DNA of 54,250 nucleotides, taken from DATLGB01 sp038258425 (GTDB lineage Bacteria; Actinomycetota; Thermoleophilia; Solirubrobacterales; Solirubrobacteraceae). Both the position numbers and the translations under genes were made by a program. The stretch covers positions 1 through 54,250 of the forward strand of contig JBBSPV010000025.1 in the NCBI GenBank assembly GCA_038258425.1, in the 5' to 3' direction. Shown in pieces: positions 23,344 to 32,583 of this stretch. Numbering within the stretch: the stretch's first letter is position 1; every line of letters begins with the position of its first letter. The notes beneath the pieces were generated by a model. The model did no database searches. It was not told the origin of the DNA and saw only the letters and a list, made by a program, of their open reading frames with translations.

Positions 23344-26027
23344 CGCCCGAGCCCCTTCTTCGCGCTGCGCAGCGGCTTGGTCACTTTCCAGCTCAGCGAA
23401 GACTGCAAGTCGGCGAGCGTCTGCTCGAGTCGCTCGAGCCGCACGCCGGCCTCCTCGGGATTGCGTACCCGGCCGGGCGTCGGAAGCAGCTCGCCGATGC
23501 CCATGACGGCGAAGCCGGCCCGCACGTCGACGCGGAAGACGTGGCCGGCGACGTCGCCCGTGAGGTCGAGGTAGAGCGCCGGCGAGGTCGAGTGCACGAC
23601 GAACAGGTTCGGGTTCAGGACAAAGCAGTTCTCGCGGCGCAGCCGCCCGAAGTCCGCGGGCGAGTCGAGCCGGATGACCGTGGGCGCCTCACGTCCCTGG
23701 GCCCAGCAGCGCAGCTCGAGATGGTCGAGGCGTACGATCGCCGGCTGCTCGCTCGGCCGGATCACCACCTCCTGGATCGCGCCGGCGCGCAGCGTGCCGT
23801 GGACTGCGCTCAGGCCGAAGCGGTTGCGCCGGGGCACGCCACCGACGTCTTCGCCCCCCGGCAGCAGCCCACCTTTGGACGCGGCGACGGAGAAGCGGCC
23901 CGTCTCGGCCTCCCCCGACAACGCGTCCCACTCGATCAGGCCGCCGGCTGCGGCGTCGATGAGGCCGGCCCAGGTCGGATCGACTTGAGCGGCGACGCCA
24001 AACGGCCAGTAGAGCTCGGACATCGGCAGGTCGCGCAGGCCGGCGGGATCCATGTGCCGCAGCCCCCGGACCACCACGGGGTCGACCACGGCCTCTACGT
24101 CGGCTGAGCCCTGGTTCTCGTCGTGCAGCCAGCGGCCAACGGTGGCGACCTCGGTATCCGTCGGGGCGGCGATGGAGCGCACGAGCAGGGGTCTGAGGAG
24201 CTCCTGAGCGCCCGACAGCGCGCCGAGCTTGCCCGGCACCGCGAGCTGGTACCGGGCCCATTCATCCTGGAAGGCCCGCACGCCGGCGCGAACGGCCTCG
24301 GCCTCCGCCGCCTGAACGGCGTCGATGCCGGCGTCGTCGAGCACGGGCTCCAGCTCGTCGTCGAGCCCCGACTGGGAGCCGAACGCCGGCATGCAGAGCT
24401 GCTCGAGCACCTCGGGCGAGCGGACGAGCAGCCCCGTCGCGTCGTCGGGAAAGCCGAACTCCGCGAGGAAGCCGAGCGCGTGCTGACCTTCGAAGACCCG
24501 GCGCGACGCGCCGCCGTGCAGCGCGAGGTAGAGCCCGCAGACCTCGACGTCGACGCCGGCGTTGGCCAACACCCGCCCGAGCAGACCCTGGGCGCTGCCG
24601 GCCCAGCCAAGATCGAGGCACACGAGCCGCTCGTCGCCAGCGAGCTCGCGCAGTACGTAGGCCACGACCCGCTCGCGCATGGCGTGCGCGTGCGCGAGCA
24701 CCTTGGCCCGCGCGGCCGCGTCGTCCTGAATGGCCACGAGCAGGTTCTCGCGCGTGACCCCGTCGTCGAGCGTCGTACGGGCGTGCGTGGCAAAGCGCAG
24801 CAGGTCGTCCGGAGCCAGGCCGATGGAGCGCAGGAAGCGCTCGACGGTGGGCGTGCGCCGGCGCACCATCAGCGGCCTGAGCTCGTCGACGGTGACCTCG
24901 CCGATCGAGGCGGCTGAGAGCACCGCGCGGTTGAGCCACAAGGGCTGGGCGCGGACGTCCGTGCCGAGGTACTCGCCCGCCCGATCAACGAGGGCGCCGA
25001 GGAATCCCCCCTCGCGCATGAAGCCGTGCACGCGCGTGACGCCGAGCGCGGCGGCACGCTCCTGCACCCACTCGGCAAACCCGGTGAAGACGGGGCCGTG
25101 GATCAGGGCGCCGTAATCCCAGAACGGCTTCAGCGCGCCGGGCATGGCCGCGCCACCCTCGCGAGCCGCCACCTTGCCCCGTAGCGACGTGAGATCGGTG
25201 ACGACGCCCGCCGCTCCATGGCCCCGGGGGTTCTCACGTCCCACGACGGGCTCGCGCGCCCGCTGGAGGCGCTCGGCGTTTAGCACCCGGCGCAGCGCCT
25301 GCGGGACGCGCTCGAAGGGCGTGCAGACGATCCCCAGCTCGGAGGGGACCGTCACGTCGGCCTCCTCGTTGTCCCCGACGTGCACGACCTGGTCCGGTGC
25401 GGCCCCGAGCTCGCGCAGGACGATCTCGAACAACCCGCCGCTCTTGCCGAGGCGATGCTCGCTCGAGACGAAGACGCGATCGAGCTCGAGCTCCCGCGTC
25501 GCCGGCTGGCCCAGGAGGGAGCGCAGCTGCGCCTCCGTGAAGTAGATGTCGGACACGGCGATCACCTGCTTGCCGGCGTCCTTGGCCGCAAGCAGCAGCT
25601 CGAGCACGTCGAGGTCGGGCACGAGGAGGTCGCGCTCCGTCTCCACCTCCACGGCCATCGCCTCGAGCGGGTCCTCCCCGCGCAGCAGCCATCGGGGCAG
25701 CAGCGCATACGCCTCAGCCAGGGTGATCTCCGTAACGCCGAGCTCGGCCGCGAGCAGCTCTCGCGCGCGCTTCTCGGCTTCCTCCCGGAGCCGGCCGAAG
25801 GCCATGGGCGACACGCCGTCGGCGAGCATCCGCCGCGCCTCCAGCCGTGCTCCGGCGATTCCGAAGGCGTGGACGGGCTCTGGCACCTGCCGCCACAGCA
25901 GCGTGTCAAAGACGTCGGTCGAGACGACCTTGACGTCCGGCCGGGCGATCGCGTCCCACATGGCCCGCAGCCGCCGATCGCTCGGCGCAGCGGCGTTCGT
26001 GGCGGATGGGTGGACGGGAATGGCCAT
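23340..26027 (-). CDS. Large multidomain protein with N-terminal HAD phosphatase domain
   Basis: An 895-residue protein from the ATG at 26027, which follows TACTCT by 10 nt. The N-terminal HAD domain (about 30-240) is complete: VVSTDVFDTLLWR (nucleophile Asp), IAVSDIYF, HRLGKSGG and VVHVGDNEEADV. A middle region (about 270-600, with GFMREGGFLGALVDRAGEYL) is not recognisable by eye but is seen beside HAD domains in glycan loci. A beta-rich region follows (about 690-850), then LERLEQTLADL and SLSWKVTKPLR at the C-terminus, a tail motif also seen in capsule glycosyltransferases. It may dephosphorylate a sugar intermediate and scaffold other enzymes. Confidence 0.8.
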   Translation of the reverse strand: MAIPVHPSATNAAAPSDRRLRAMWDAIARPDVKVVSTDVFDTLLWRQVPEPVHAFGIAGARLEARRMLADGVSPMAFGRLREEAEKRARELLAAELGVTEITLAEAYALLPRWLLRGEDPLEAMAVEVETERDLLVPDLDVLELLLAAKDAGKQVIAVSDIYFTEAQLRSLLGQPATRELELDRVFVSSEHRLGKSGGLFEIVLRELGAAPDQVVHVGDNEEADVTVPSELGIVCTPFERVPQALRRVLNAERLQRAREPVVGRENPRGHGAAGVVTDLTSLRGKVAAREGGAAMPGALKPFWDYGALIHGPVFTGFAEWVQERAAALGVTRVHGFMREGGFLGALVDRAGEYLGTDVRAQPLWLNRAVLSAASIGEVTVDELRPLMVRRRTPTVERFLRSIGLAPDDLLRFATHARTTLDDGVTRENLLVAIQDDAAARAKVLAHAHAMRERVVAYVLRELAGDERLVCLDLGWAGSAQGLLGRVLANAGVDVEVCGLYLALHGGASRRVFEGQHALGFLAEFGFPDDATGLLVRSPEVLEQLCMPAFGSQSGLDDELEPVLDDAGIDAVQAAEAEAVRAGVRAFQDEWARYQLAVPGKLGALSGAQELLRPLLVRSIAAPTDTEVATVGRWLHDENQGSADVEAVVDPVVVRGLRHMDPAGLRDLPMSELYWPFGVAAQVDPTWAGLIDAAAGGLIEWDALSGEAETGRFSVAASKGGLLPGGEDVGGVPRRNRFGLSAVHGTLRAGAIQEVVIRPSEQPAIVRLDHLELRCWAQGREAPTVIRLDSPADFGRLRRENCFVLNPNLFVVHSTSPALYLDLTGDVAGHVFRVDVRAGFAVMGIGELLPTPGRVRNPEEAGVRLERLEQTLADLQSSLSWKVTKPLRSAKKGLGR

Positions 26028-26037
26028 GCCGGGCGCC

Positions 26038-26047
26038 AGAGTACCCT
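26038..26047. promoter_or_regulatory. Symmetric bidirectional -10 element (HAD gene / wzt)
   Basis: AGAGTACCCT gives TACCCT rightward, 9 nt before the wzt ATG, and TACTCT leftward, 10 nt before the HAD-gene ATG. The hexamers share the central TA, and both messages would have leaders of only a few bases. The two start codons are just 29 bp apart, so there is no room for two separate promoters. Confidence 0.6.
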
Positions 26048-26056
26048 GGGCCGGCG

Positions 26057-27313
26057 ATGCTCCCGACTGCACCGGCCATCGTCGTGGACGGCGTCACGAA
26101 GCGCTTCCGCCGACCGCAGGAGCAGATGCACACGCTCAAGGAGCGTGCCCTGCACCCGCTCCGGCGCCGCGCCCACGACGCCTTCACGGCCGTCGACGAC
26201 GTGTCCTTCGCCGTCGAGCAGGGGGAGTTCTTCGGCATCGTCGGCCGTAACGGCTCGGGCAAGAGCACGCTGCTCAAGCTCATCGCCGGCATCTACCAGA
26301 CCAACGGCGGCGAGATCTGGGTCAACGGCCGCCTGTCGACGTTCATCGAGCTCGGCGTCGGCTTCAATCCCGACCTCGCTGCCCGCGACAACGTCGTGCT
26401 CAACGGGATCATGCTCGGGCTCACGCCGACGGAGGCGCGGGAGCGTTACGAGCGCGTGCTCGACTTCGCCGAGCTGCGGGAGTTCGAGCACCTCAAGCTC
26501 AAGAACTACTCCTCCGGCATGCATGTGCGGCTGGCGTTCAGCGTGATGATCCAGGTCGACGCCGACGTCCTGCTCATCGACGAGGTGCTGGCCGTCGGCG
26601 ACGCGGCCTTCCAGCAGAAGTGCTTCGACCAGTTCAACCGGCTGCGCGACGCGGGCAAGACGATCGTGCTCGTCACCCACGACATGGGCGCGGTGCGGCG
26701 CTTCTGCCACCGCGCGATCCTGCTCGAGCGCGGCCGGGAGCTCGCCACGGGGGACCCCGAGGGCATCGGCGCGCAGTACATGGAGCAGAACTTCCGCCGC
26801 ATCCCGGAGGAGGCGCAGCAGACCGACACGGGCGTCGAGGTCGACCATGGCTACGAGCGCTACCGCTTCGGCGACGGCCAGGCACGCTTCGTCGACCTGT
26901 GGCTCGAGGACGAGCAGGGGGAGCGCATCGAGGCGCCGACCCAGGGGCGCGAGCTCGTCATCCGGGCAGAGTGCGAATTCTATGCCGACCTCGAACACCC
27001 GCTCGTGGGCCTCACGATCGAGAACGAGGATCACTGGCCGGTGTTCGCGGCCAGCTCGGCGTGGCACGGCGAGCGCACGGGCGGCTTCAAGGCGGGTGAG
27101 CGGGCGACGCTTACGGTCAAGCTGCCCAATCTCTTCACCACGGGCCGCTACTTCGTCTCCCCCAACCTCGCCCATCGCGGCTCGGGTCTGGACCTCATCG
27201 ACCGTCGGCCGCGGATGCACGACTTCGTCGTCGTCGGCGTGCGCTCCTCTGGCCATATTCTTGAGGTCGACCACGACCTGAGTTTCGAGCGTACGCAGGC
27301 GCGCGTGCCGTGA
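26057..27313 (+). CDS. wzt: ABC transporter ATPase for polysaccharide export, with C-terminal sugar-binding domain
   Basis: A 418-residue protein. Residues 40-250 form the nucleotide-binding domain: Walker A GRNGSGKST (63-71), signature YSSGM in place of LSGGQ as in Wzt/TagH, Walker B DVLLIDEV and switch His in LVTHDMG. The C-terminal 150 residues (from about 270) form a beta-sandwich like the Wzt domain that recognises the modified end of the exported glycan. It overlaps the permease gene by 4 bp. Together they export an undecaprenyl-linked glycan from the cytoplasm. Confidence 0.93.
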   Translation: MLPTAPAIVVDGVTKRFRRPQEQMHTLKERALHPLRRRAHDAFTAVDDVSFAVEQGEFFGIVGRNGSGKSTLLKLIAGIYQTNGGEIWVNGRLSTFIELGVGFNPDLAARDNVVLNGIMLGLTPTEARERYERVLDFAELREFEHLKLKNYSSGMHVRLAFSVMIQVDADVLLIDEVLAVGDAAFQQKCFDQFNRLRDAGKTIVLVTHDMGAVRRFCHRAILLERGRELATGDPEGIGAQYMEQNFRRIPEEAQQTDTGVEVDHGYERYRFGDGQARFVDLWLEDEQGERIEAPTQGRELVIRAECEFYADLEHPLVGLTIENEDHWPVFAASSAWHGERTGGFKAGERATLTVKLPNLFTTGRYFVSPNLAHRGSGLDLIDRRPRMHDFVVVGVRSSGHILEVDHDLSFERTQARVP

Positions 27314-28185
27314 GCGCGCTCGCCGAACCCACTCCGCTCGACCGGATCCGGACCGGGGGCGGTACCCGCGTCGCCGGCCCATCGGCCCTGAGCGGCGACT
27401 GGCGCCGCATCCTGGCGCTGACCTGGACGCTGGCCTACACGGAGTGGCGGCTGAAGTTCTTCGGTTCCGTTCTCGGCTACGCGTGGCAGCTCGCGCGGCC
27501 GTTGGCGATGTTCGCCATCTACTACGTGATCTTCACCCAGGCCGTGCGGCTCGGCGACGGCATCCGCTATTACGCGCCCGCGCTGCTCATGAGCATCCTG
27601 CTCTACCAGTTCTTCGCCGAGGTCACCGGCGCCTCGGTCGGGGCCGTGGTGGGGCGGGAGAACCTCGTGCGCAAGATCCATTTTCCGCGCATCGTGATCC
27701 CGCTCTCCATCGTCTTGCAGGCGACGTTCAACCTCGTGCTCAATCTCGTCGCCGTCGGGATCTTCATCGCGCTGGGGGGCGTGCCGGTCCGCGCGGGCTG
27801 GCTCTGGATGATCCCGCTGTTCGGGCTCCTGCTGATGCTCGTCACCGGCCTGGCGATGCTGCTCAGCGCGCTCTACGTGCGCTTTCGTGACGTGCAGCCG
27901 ATCTGGGAGGTCGTGACGCAGGCGGCCTTCTACGCAACCCCGATCATCTACCCGATCACCACCGTGCCCGAGGGCACGCTGCGCGACATCATCATGCTCA
28001 ACCCCTTGTCGGTGATCGTGGAGCAGATGAAGCACGCCATGTTCGATCCGGACCAACCCAGCGCCGCGGCGGCGTCGGGCGCCGCATGGCACCTCGTCTT
28101 CCCGCTGGGCCTCGTGCTCGTGCTCTTCGTCGTCGGGTTCGTGACATTCAACCGCAGCGCACCGCGGGTGGCCGAGGACCTCTAG
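27310..28185 (+). CDS. wzm: ABC-2 type permease for polysaccharide export
   Basis: A 291-residue membrane protein with six helices. The N-terminal amphipathic part, the TEWRLKFFGSVLGYAWQLARP segment and the conserved FYATPIIYPI stretch in the fifth helix region are typical of Wzm/TagG permeases. GTGA overlap with wzt indicates coupled translation of the two halves of the exporter. Confidence 0.93.
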   Translation: MSALAEPTPLDRIRTGGGTRVAGPSALSGDWRRILALTWTLAYTEWRLKFFGSVLGYAWQLARPLAMFAIYYVIFTQAVRLGDGIRYYAPALLMSILLYQFFAEVTGASVGAVVGRENLVRKIHFPRIVIPLSIVLQATFNLVLNLVAVGIFIALGGVPVRAGWLWMIPLFGLLLMLVTGLAMLLSALYVRFRDVQPIWEVVTQAAFYATPIIYPITTVPEGTLRDIIMLNPLSVIVEQMKHAMFDPDQPSAAAASGAAWHLVFPLGLVLVLFVVGFVTFNRSAPRVAEDL

Positions 28186-28189
28186 GTCC

Positions 28190-28627
28190 GTGCCGACCGT
28201 CTGGACCGTCGGCTACGAGCAGCTGGTGCCTCCGGCGCTCGTCGCCGAGTTGCAAGCGGCCGGCGTGCAGCGGCTGATCGATGTCCGCTATCGGCCCCAG
28301 TCGCGGCGCCCGGGGATGTCCAAGACCCGGCTCGGCGAGCTGCTGCACGCCCACGGCATCGCCTACGAGCACTGCCGGGCTCTAGGCACGCCGCCCGACA
28401 TCCGCTGGCTCTACAAGCACGGCCGGCAGGCCGAGGGTGCGCCGGCGTTCCGCCACCACGTCGAGTCGACGGCCGCGGAGGAGCTCGATGGACTTGCCGC
28501 CGAGCTCGACGTGGGTCCACGCACGGCGCTCATGTGCCTCGAGGCCGATCCGGCGCTCTGCCACCGACGCGAGCTCACGACGGCGTTGCGCGAACGCCGT
28601 CCTGAGCTCGAGGTCGTCGATCTCTAG
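28190..28627 (+). CDS. DUF488 family protein
   Basis: A 145-residue soluble protein. VWTVGYEQ at the start, LIDVRYRPQSRRPGMSKTRL and the late CLEADPALCHRRELTTALR are the three conserved blocks of DUF488, a family of unknown function with a possible metal- or phosphate-binding His/Cys site. It starts 4 bp after the wzm stop, so it shares the exporter transcript, but no functional link to export is known. Its end overlaps the convergent glycosyltransferase by 4 bp. Confidence 0.9.
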   Translation: MPTVWTVGYEQLVPPALVAELQAAGVQRLIDVRYRPQSRRPGMSKTRLGELLHAHGIAYEHCRALGTPPDIRWLYKHGRQAEGAPAFRHHVESTAAEELDGLAAELDVGPRTALMCLEADPALCHRRELTTALRERRPELEVVDL

Positions 28628-30660
28628 GCGGCGCGAGGGCGCGGCAGCGGAACGGGCGGCTCGCCGTGTGAGCGCTCGTCGGCGACGCGACGGAAGAACC
28701 GGTCGAGCTCGTCGAGCTTGCGCGGCCAGGCATACGCCTCGACCGTCTCACGCCCGCCGGCGACGAGCTGTGCGCGCAACGTGCCATCCGCGAGAACGCG
28801 CTGCAGGGCGGCGCGGACGGCGGAGACCTCGGCGCTGGGCATGAGGCAGTTGACGCCATCGACGCAGAAGTCGCGGTTGCCGTCGGCATCCGTGCAGACC
28901 ACCGGCGCGCCGGTCGCCATGGCCTCGAGGATGGGCAGGCAGAACCCCTCGTGGCGCGAGGTCTGCACGAACGCCGTACAGCGGTTGAGCAGCTCGTTGA
29001 GGCGCTCGTCGGACGGCCGCAGCTCGTAGCTGGCCCGGCCGGGAAGCCCTTCGGCCACCTCCGGCTCGACGCCGAAGAGCTGCAGCGCCGGCCGAGGCTC
29101 CGGCAGCGCGAGCCAGGCGTCGCGCGTGAGCGGGAAGTTCTTCAGCGGGTTGGCGCGACCGACGGCGAGCAGCGCGTCCGGCTCCCGCGGCAGGCCGGCG
29201 TCCTGGAAGCTGTCCGTGTCGAGCCCGGGCGCGACGATCGTCGCGTCGGGCACCCACTTGCGCAGCTCGTCGTGGACCCAGGTCGACGTCGTGAGATACG
29301 TGAACTCGGGCCTGTAGCTCGTCAGCACCTCGGCGTGGACGTCGCGGTCCTCGGCGTAGTAGGACGTCTCGACGTCCTGGACGAAGTAGACGGGGATGCC
29401 GCGCCGCAGGGAGGCCTCCCAGACCGGCGCCGCCGTCTGCCACCAAGTGGCGACCTTGATGGCCTCGCGCGGCGCCAGCGCGTCCACGAGGTCGTCGTAG
29501 TCCTCGAAGCCGCGCACCGGCACGCGGAGGTCGAACCAGTCCGGCGGACCGTCGCCGAGCGTCCACAGCTCGGGATGGTGCCCGCGGTCGACCAGGCCGT
29601 TGAGGTGCTCGAAGACGACGCGGTGGCCGCCCCCGACGCCGGTGTCCTGGGTCACGTACACGATCCGCAGGCCGCCGTCGGGCGCGGCGACCGGGCGCCG
29701 ATCGAACCACGCGCCCCAGGTCGTCCAGAAGTGGCGTTGGGCGGAGAGCTCGCGGTCTCCCTGGGCCATCCCCCGCGTCTTGGATTCGTGATGGGTCAGC
29801 GTCGCGGCCGGCGCGTAGACGACGGCGCGGCCAGACTCCCAGGTGCGCAGGCAGTAGTCGACGTCTTCGTAGGCCATGCCGTAGGCCTCGTCCAGGAGAC
29901 CGACGTCGGCGAGCGTGTCCGCGCGGATGTACATGCAGGCGCCGGTCACGCTCAGCGTCTGCTGGATCACGGAGGCCGGAGGGAAGTCGGCGTGGCGGAA
30001 GCGAAAGCGGTGGTCGAACCACTCGGGCGCGCCCGGGTTGCGGACCGTGCCGGCGAACTGAATCGTCTGGTCGGGGTACAGCAGCTTGCCGCCGACGACA
30101 CCGGCCCGGCCGCGAGCGGAGCGGTAGCCCGCGTGCTGGAGGACCTCGAGCCAGCCCGGGTCGGCCACGACGTCCGAATTGAGCAGCACCGCGTCCTCGC
30201 CCGGCCGTACCTGCCGCAGGCCACGGTTGCAGTTCGCGGCGAACCCGGCCTGCTTGTCGCCCTCGATCAGCTCGACGCCCTCGAGGGCGCGCAGGCGGCG
30301 AACGTGCTCGTCACCGGAGCCGTCGTCGGCCACAAGGATGCGCACCCGCCGAGCGTTCGTCGTGCGCCGGACCGACCGGACGGCGGCCTCCACGAGCGAC
30401 GCGTCGCCGTAGGTCGGGATCACCACCGCGACCGGGCGCCAGTTGCGTCGGTACCAGGCGCGAGCCGGGCCCGACGGGTCGTTCAGGCGCGCGGACAGCC
30501 CGATTCGTGCACCCAGCGGCGTGAGGCGCAGGGGGAAGGTCCCGAGCCGCCAGAGCGTCTCGCGCACGCCGTGGTAGCGCAGCGTGAGCCAGGCCCGCCG
30601 CGGCAGGTTGGCGAACAGGCGACGCACGTAGCGGGCGTAGTAGTCGAGGCGACGGGACAT
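28624..30660 (-). CDS. Bifunctional GT2-GT4 glycosyltransferase fusion
   Basis: A 678-residue protein with two glycosyltransferase domains. The GT2 domain (about 70-310) has VVIPTYGD, LVADDGSGDE and LLNSDVVADPGW, where NSD replaces the usual DxD. The GT4 domain (about 335-655) starts at LRIVYVTQDTGVGGGHRVVFEHL and has the donor-site EGFCLPILE (EX7E). The fusion could add two sugars in sequence to one acceptor. The ATG at 30660 overlaps the stop of the upstream methyltransferase (ATGA). Confidence 0.9.
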   Translation of the reverse strand: MSRRLDYYARYVRRLFANLPRRAWLTLRYHGVRETLWRLGTFPLRLTPLGARIGLSARLNDPSGPARAWYRRNWRPVAVVIPTYGDASLVEAAVRSVRRTTNARRVRILVADDGSGDEHVRRLRALEGVELIEGDKQAGFAANCNRGLRQVRPGEDAVLLNSDVVADPGWLEVLQHAGYRSARGRAGVVGGKLLYPDQTIQFAGTVRNPGAPEWFDHRFRFRHADFPPASVIQQTLSVTGACMYIRADTLADVGLLDEAYGMAYEDVDYCLRTWESGRAVVYAPAATLTHHESKTRGMAQGDRELSAQRHFWTTWGAWFDRRPVAAPDGGLRIVYVTQDTGVGGGHRVVFEHLNGLVDRGHHPELWTLGDGPPDWFDLRVPVRGFEDYDDLVDALAPREAIKVATWWQTAAPVWEASLRRGIPVYFVQDVETSYYAEDRDVHAEVLTSYRPEFTYLTTSTWVHDELRKWVPDATIVAPGLDTDSFQDAGLPREPDALLAVGRANPLKNFPLTRDAWLALPEPRPALQLFGVEPEVAEGLPGRASYELRPSDERLNELLNRCTAFVQTSRHEGFCLPILEAMATGAPVVCTDADGNRDFCVDGVNCLMPSAEVSAVRAALQRVLADGTLRAQLVAGGRETVEAYAWPRKLDELDRFFRRVADERSHGEPPVPLPRPRAA

Positions 30661-31661
30661 CAGCCGGGCTTCGTGCAAACCATGTGGAGGGACGTGCCGC
30701 CGAACAAGGTTGTTCGGCCCGCCAGCCAGACCCGCTTGAGCGCCGAGGATCGACGCGCGAGCTGTGTGGCGGTTCCAGCTAGCACCTCGCCGACGGACAT
30801 GCGGTCGCTCAGGCCGATCCCGCCGAGCTGGAAGAGGCCGTGAAACGCCGGCCCGCGCACGTCGACCTCGAAGCCGGCCTTCCGCGCCCGACGGACATAC
30901 CCAGCCCGTGTATAGACGTGCTCGTGGCCATCGAAGCGCGCCACCTCGTCGAGCACGCGCAAGCGTGGCTCGGCGAGGGTGCGCAACGGCTCGTTCGCAA
31001 CGATCAGCATCCCGCCGGGCCGCAGCACACGAAAGGCCTCGCAGAAGGCAGCGCCGAGGCCGGCCCGGTTGTTGTGGTGCAGCACCTCGCACGCCCACAC
31101 GCGGTCGAACGTCGAGTCGCCGAATGGCAGCGCGGTCATCGTGCCCAGCACCCGCTCGAAGAAGACGCCTTTGGCCTCCATCTGCCAATCCGCCGTGCGT
31201 AGCCCCTGCCATTCGTGCTTGGCGATGTCGAGGGCGACGACGTCAAGGGCCTCCTCCGCGAACCGCGCCGACGCCCAGCAGGTGTTCGAGCCGAGGTCGA
31301 GCAATGAGGCGCCCGGCGGCAGGGACACCTGTGCGAGCACCTGCTCCATCATGACTGCCTGGTGCCACCAGTAGCCGTCATGCCGGTTAGGGAGCGCGAG
31401 CACGTCCTCGCGGGTCCACCCCTCGGCGACCATCTTGTCGGCGAAGCGGCGCAGCCCGGCAGACTCGCGGATGACATGCGCGGGCGGATCGTGCAACAGC
31501 TCGGCGATTCCATCGTGCACCGCGCCGATCCACCCGCACGCGTCGCAGCGCAGGAGGCCCTCCCGGACCTCGCGCTCGTCATGCTTCTCCGGCCGAAGGT
31601 CAACCCGCCCCGGCCTCAGACAGGTTGGACAGCGCAAGCGGTCGGCGAGGGTCGCGCGCAC
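30660..31661 (-). CDS. Class I SAM methyltransferase with N-terminal zinc-finger-like segment
   Basis: A 333-residue protein. CPTC (about 11-14) and CDAC (about 39-42) form a Trm112-like zinc ribbon. The methyltransferase core has LLDLGSNTCWASARFAEE (motif I), VVALDIAKHEWQGL and LPFGDSTFDRVWACEVLHH, as in Methyltransf_11. The GTG at 31661 is 8 nt after TAGCTT. It is the first gene of a coupled pair with the GT2-GT4 fusion, so it probably methylates a sugar made or used there. Confidence 0.88.
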   Translation of the reverse strand: MRATLADRLRCPTCLRPGRVDLRPEKHDEREVREGLLRCDACGWIGAVHDGIAELLHDPPAHVIRESAGLRRFADKMVAEGWTREDVLALPNRHDGYWWHQAVMMEQVLAQVSLPPGASLLDLGSNTCWASARFAEEALDVVALDIAKHEWQGLRTADWQMEAKGVFFERVLGTMTALPFGDSTFDRVWACEVLHHNNRAGLGAAFCEAFRVLRPGGMLIVANEPLRTLAEPRLRVLDEVARFDGHEHVYTRAGYVRRARKAGFEVDVRGPAFHGLFQLGGIGLSDRMSVGEVLAGTATQLARRSSALKRVWLAGRTTLFGGTSLHMVCTKPG

Positions 31662-31707
31662 GGGCGCTCAAGCTAGCCGCCTGCGAGCGCTCGCCTCGAC
31701 CGTGCGC

Positions 31708-32583
31708 TCACGCGCGACCCTCCAGCGAAAGGAGGCGCCGCGCGGCACGCGGCAGCCGGTCGGCCCGGGTGCCCAAAGCCGCACCAAGCGCACGCGCGCC
31801 GTGGTACGCCATCGGTTGCATGACACCGCCTCCGACGAGGCGGTCTCGCCGTACCTCGGCCCTGACCGTCCCGGCCATGACGCGCGGATGAGCGGGGGCG
31901 GTCCATCCGTAAACCTCGTTCAGGGCTCGGAACTCGTCGAAGGTACGCCGCAACCGCTCCACGGGTCCGTAGTCGTGACTGTGCACGACCACGGCGTCGG
32001 GCACGTAGGCCTTCTCGAAGCCCGCGGTGAGTAGGTCGAGGGCAAGACATTGATCCTCCGCGTAAGGCACGTCGCGAAACGGCACCTCCTCCCACGCCGT
32101 CCGCGCCAGGCAGAGGTTGGCCGAGGACACGAACGTCGCCGGCGAGGGCACGGGTTGATCGGCCAGGTCCGCCTCCCGCCACGTCCGCGCCTCCATCGCC
32201 CCGAAGAACTCGGCGTACTCGCGGCGGACAGGGACGGGCGCGTCATCGCGGGCTCGGTATGGACCGTACGTCAGCGCGGCCGGCACGGTGAGCAATCGCT
32301 CCAGCCAGAGCTCGTCAGCAGGTTCGGCGTCCTGCGTGAGAAACGCCACCCTGTCGCCCGTGGTCAGGTGCATCAGCCGGTTTCGGGCGTGACCATGGCC
32401 GAACGTCTCCCGGTCGATCAGCGCGACGGCCGCACCGTGACGAGTGGCGATATCCCGCGTCCCGTCCGTCGACCCTGAATCGAGCACCACGACCTCCGCC
32501 GCCACGGTCTGGCGGCGCACGGCCGACAGCGTGCGATCTAGCGCACTTGCCCCGTCCAAGGTCGGGATGGCGACGGAGATCAC
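31708..32583 (-). CDS. GT2 family glycosyltransferase (rhamnosyltransferase-like)
   Basis: A 291-residue cytosolic GT-A enzyme. VAIPTLDG, VVVLDSGSTDGTRDIA, GHARNRLMHLTTGD and FLTQDAEPADELWL are the nucleotide-sugar and metal sites; the pattern matches rhamnosyltransferases of O-antigen clusters. The GTG start overlaps the DUF2142 fusion stop by 4 bp (GTGA), so the two products are made together. GC is high. Confidence 0.88.
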   Translation of the reverse strand: MISVAIPTLDGASALDRTLSAVRRQTVAAEVVVLDSGSTDGTRDIATRHGAAVALIDRETFGHGHARNRLMHLTTGDRVAFLTQDAEPADELWLERLLTVPAALTYGPYRARDDAPVPVRREYAEFFGAMEARTWREADLADQPVPSPATFVSSANLCLARTAWEEVPFRDVPYAEDQCLALDLLTAGFEKAYVPDAVVVHSHDYGPVERLRRTFDEFRALNEVYGWTAPAHPRVMAGTVRAEVRRDRLVGGGVMQPMAYHGARALGAALGTRADRLPRAARRLLSLEGRA

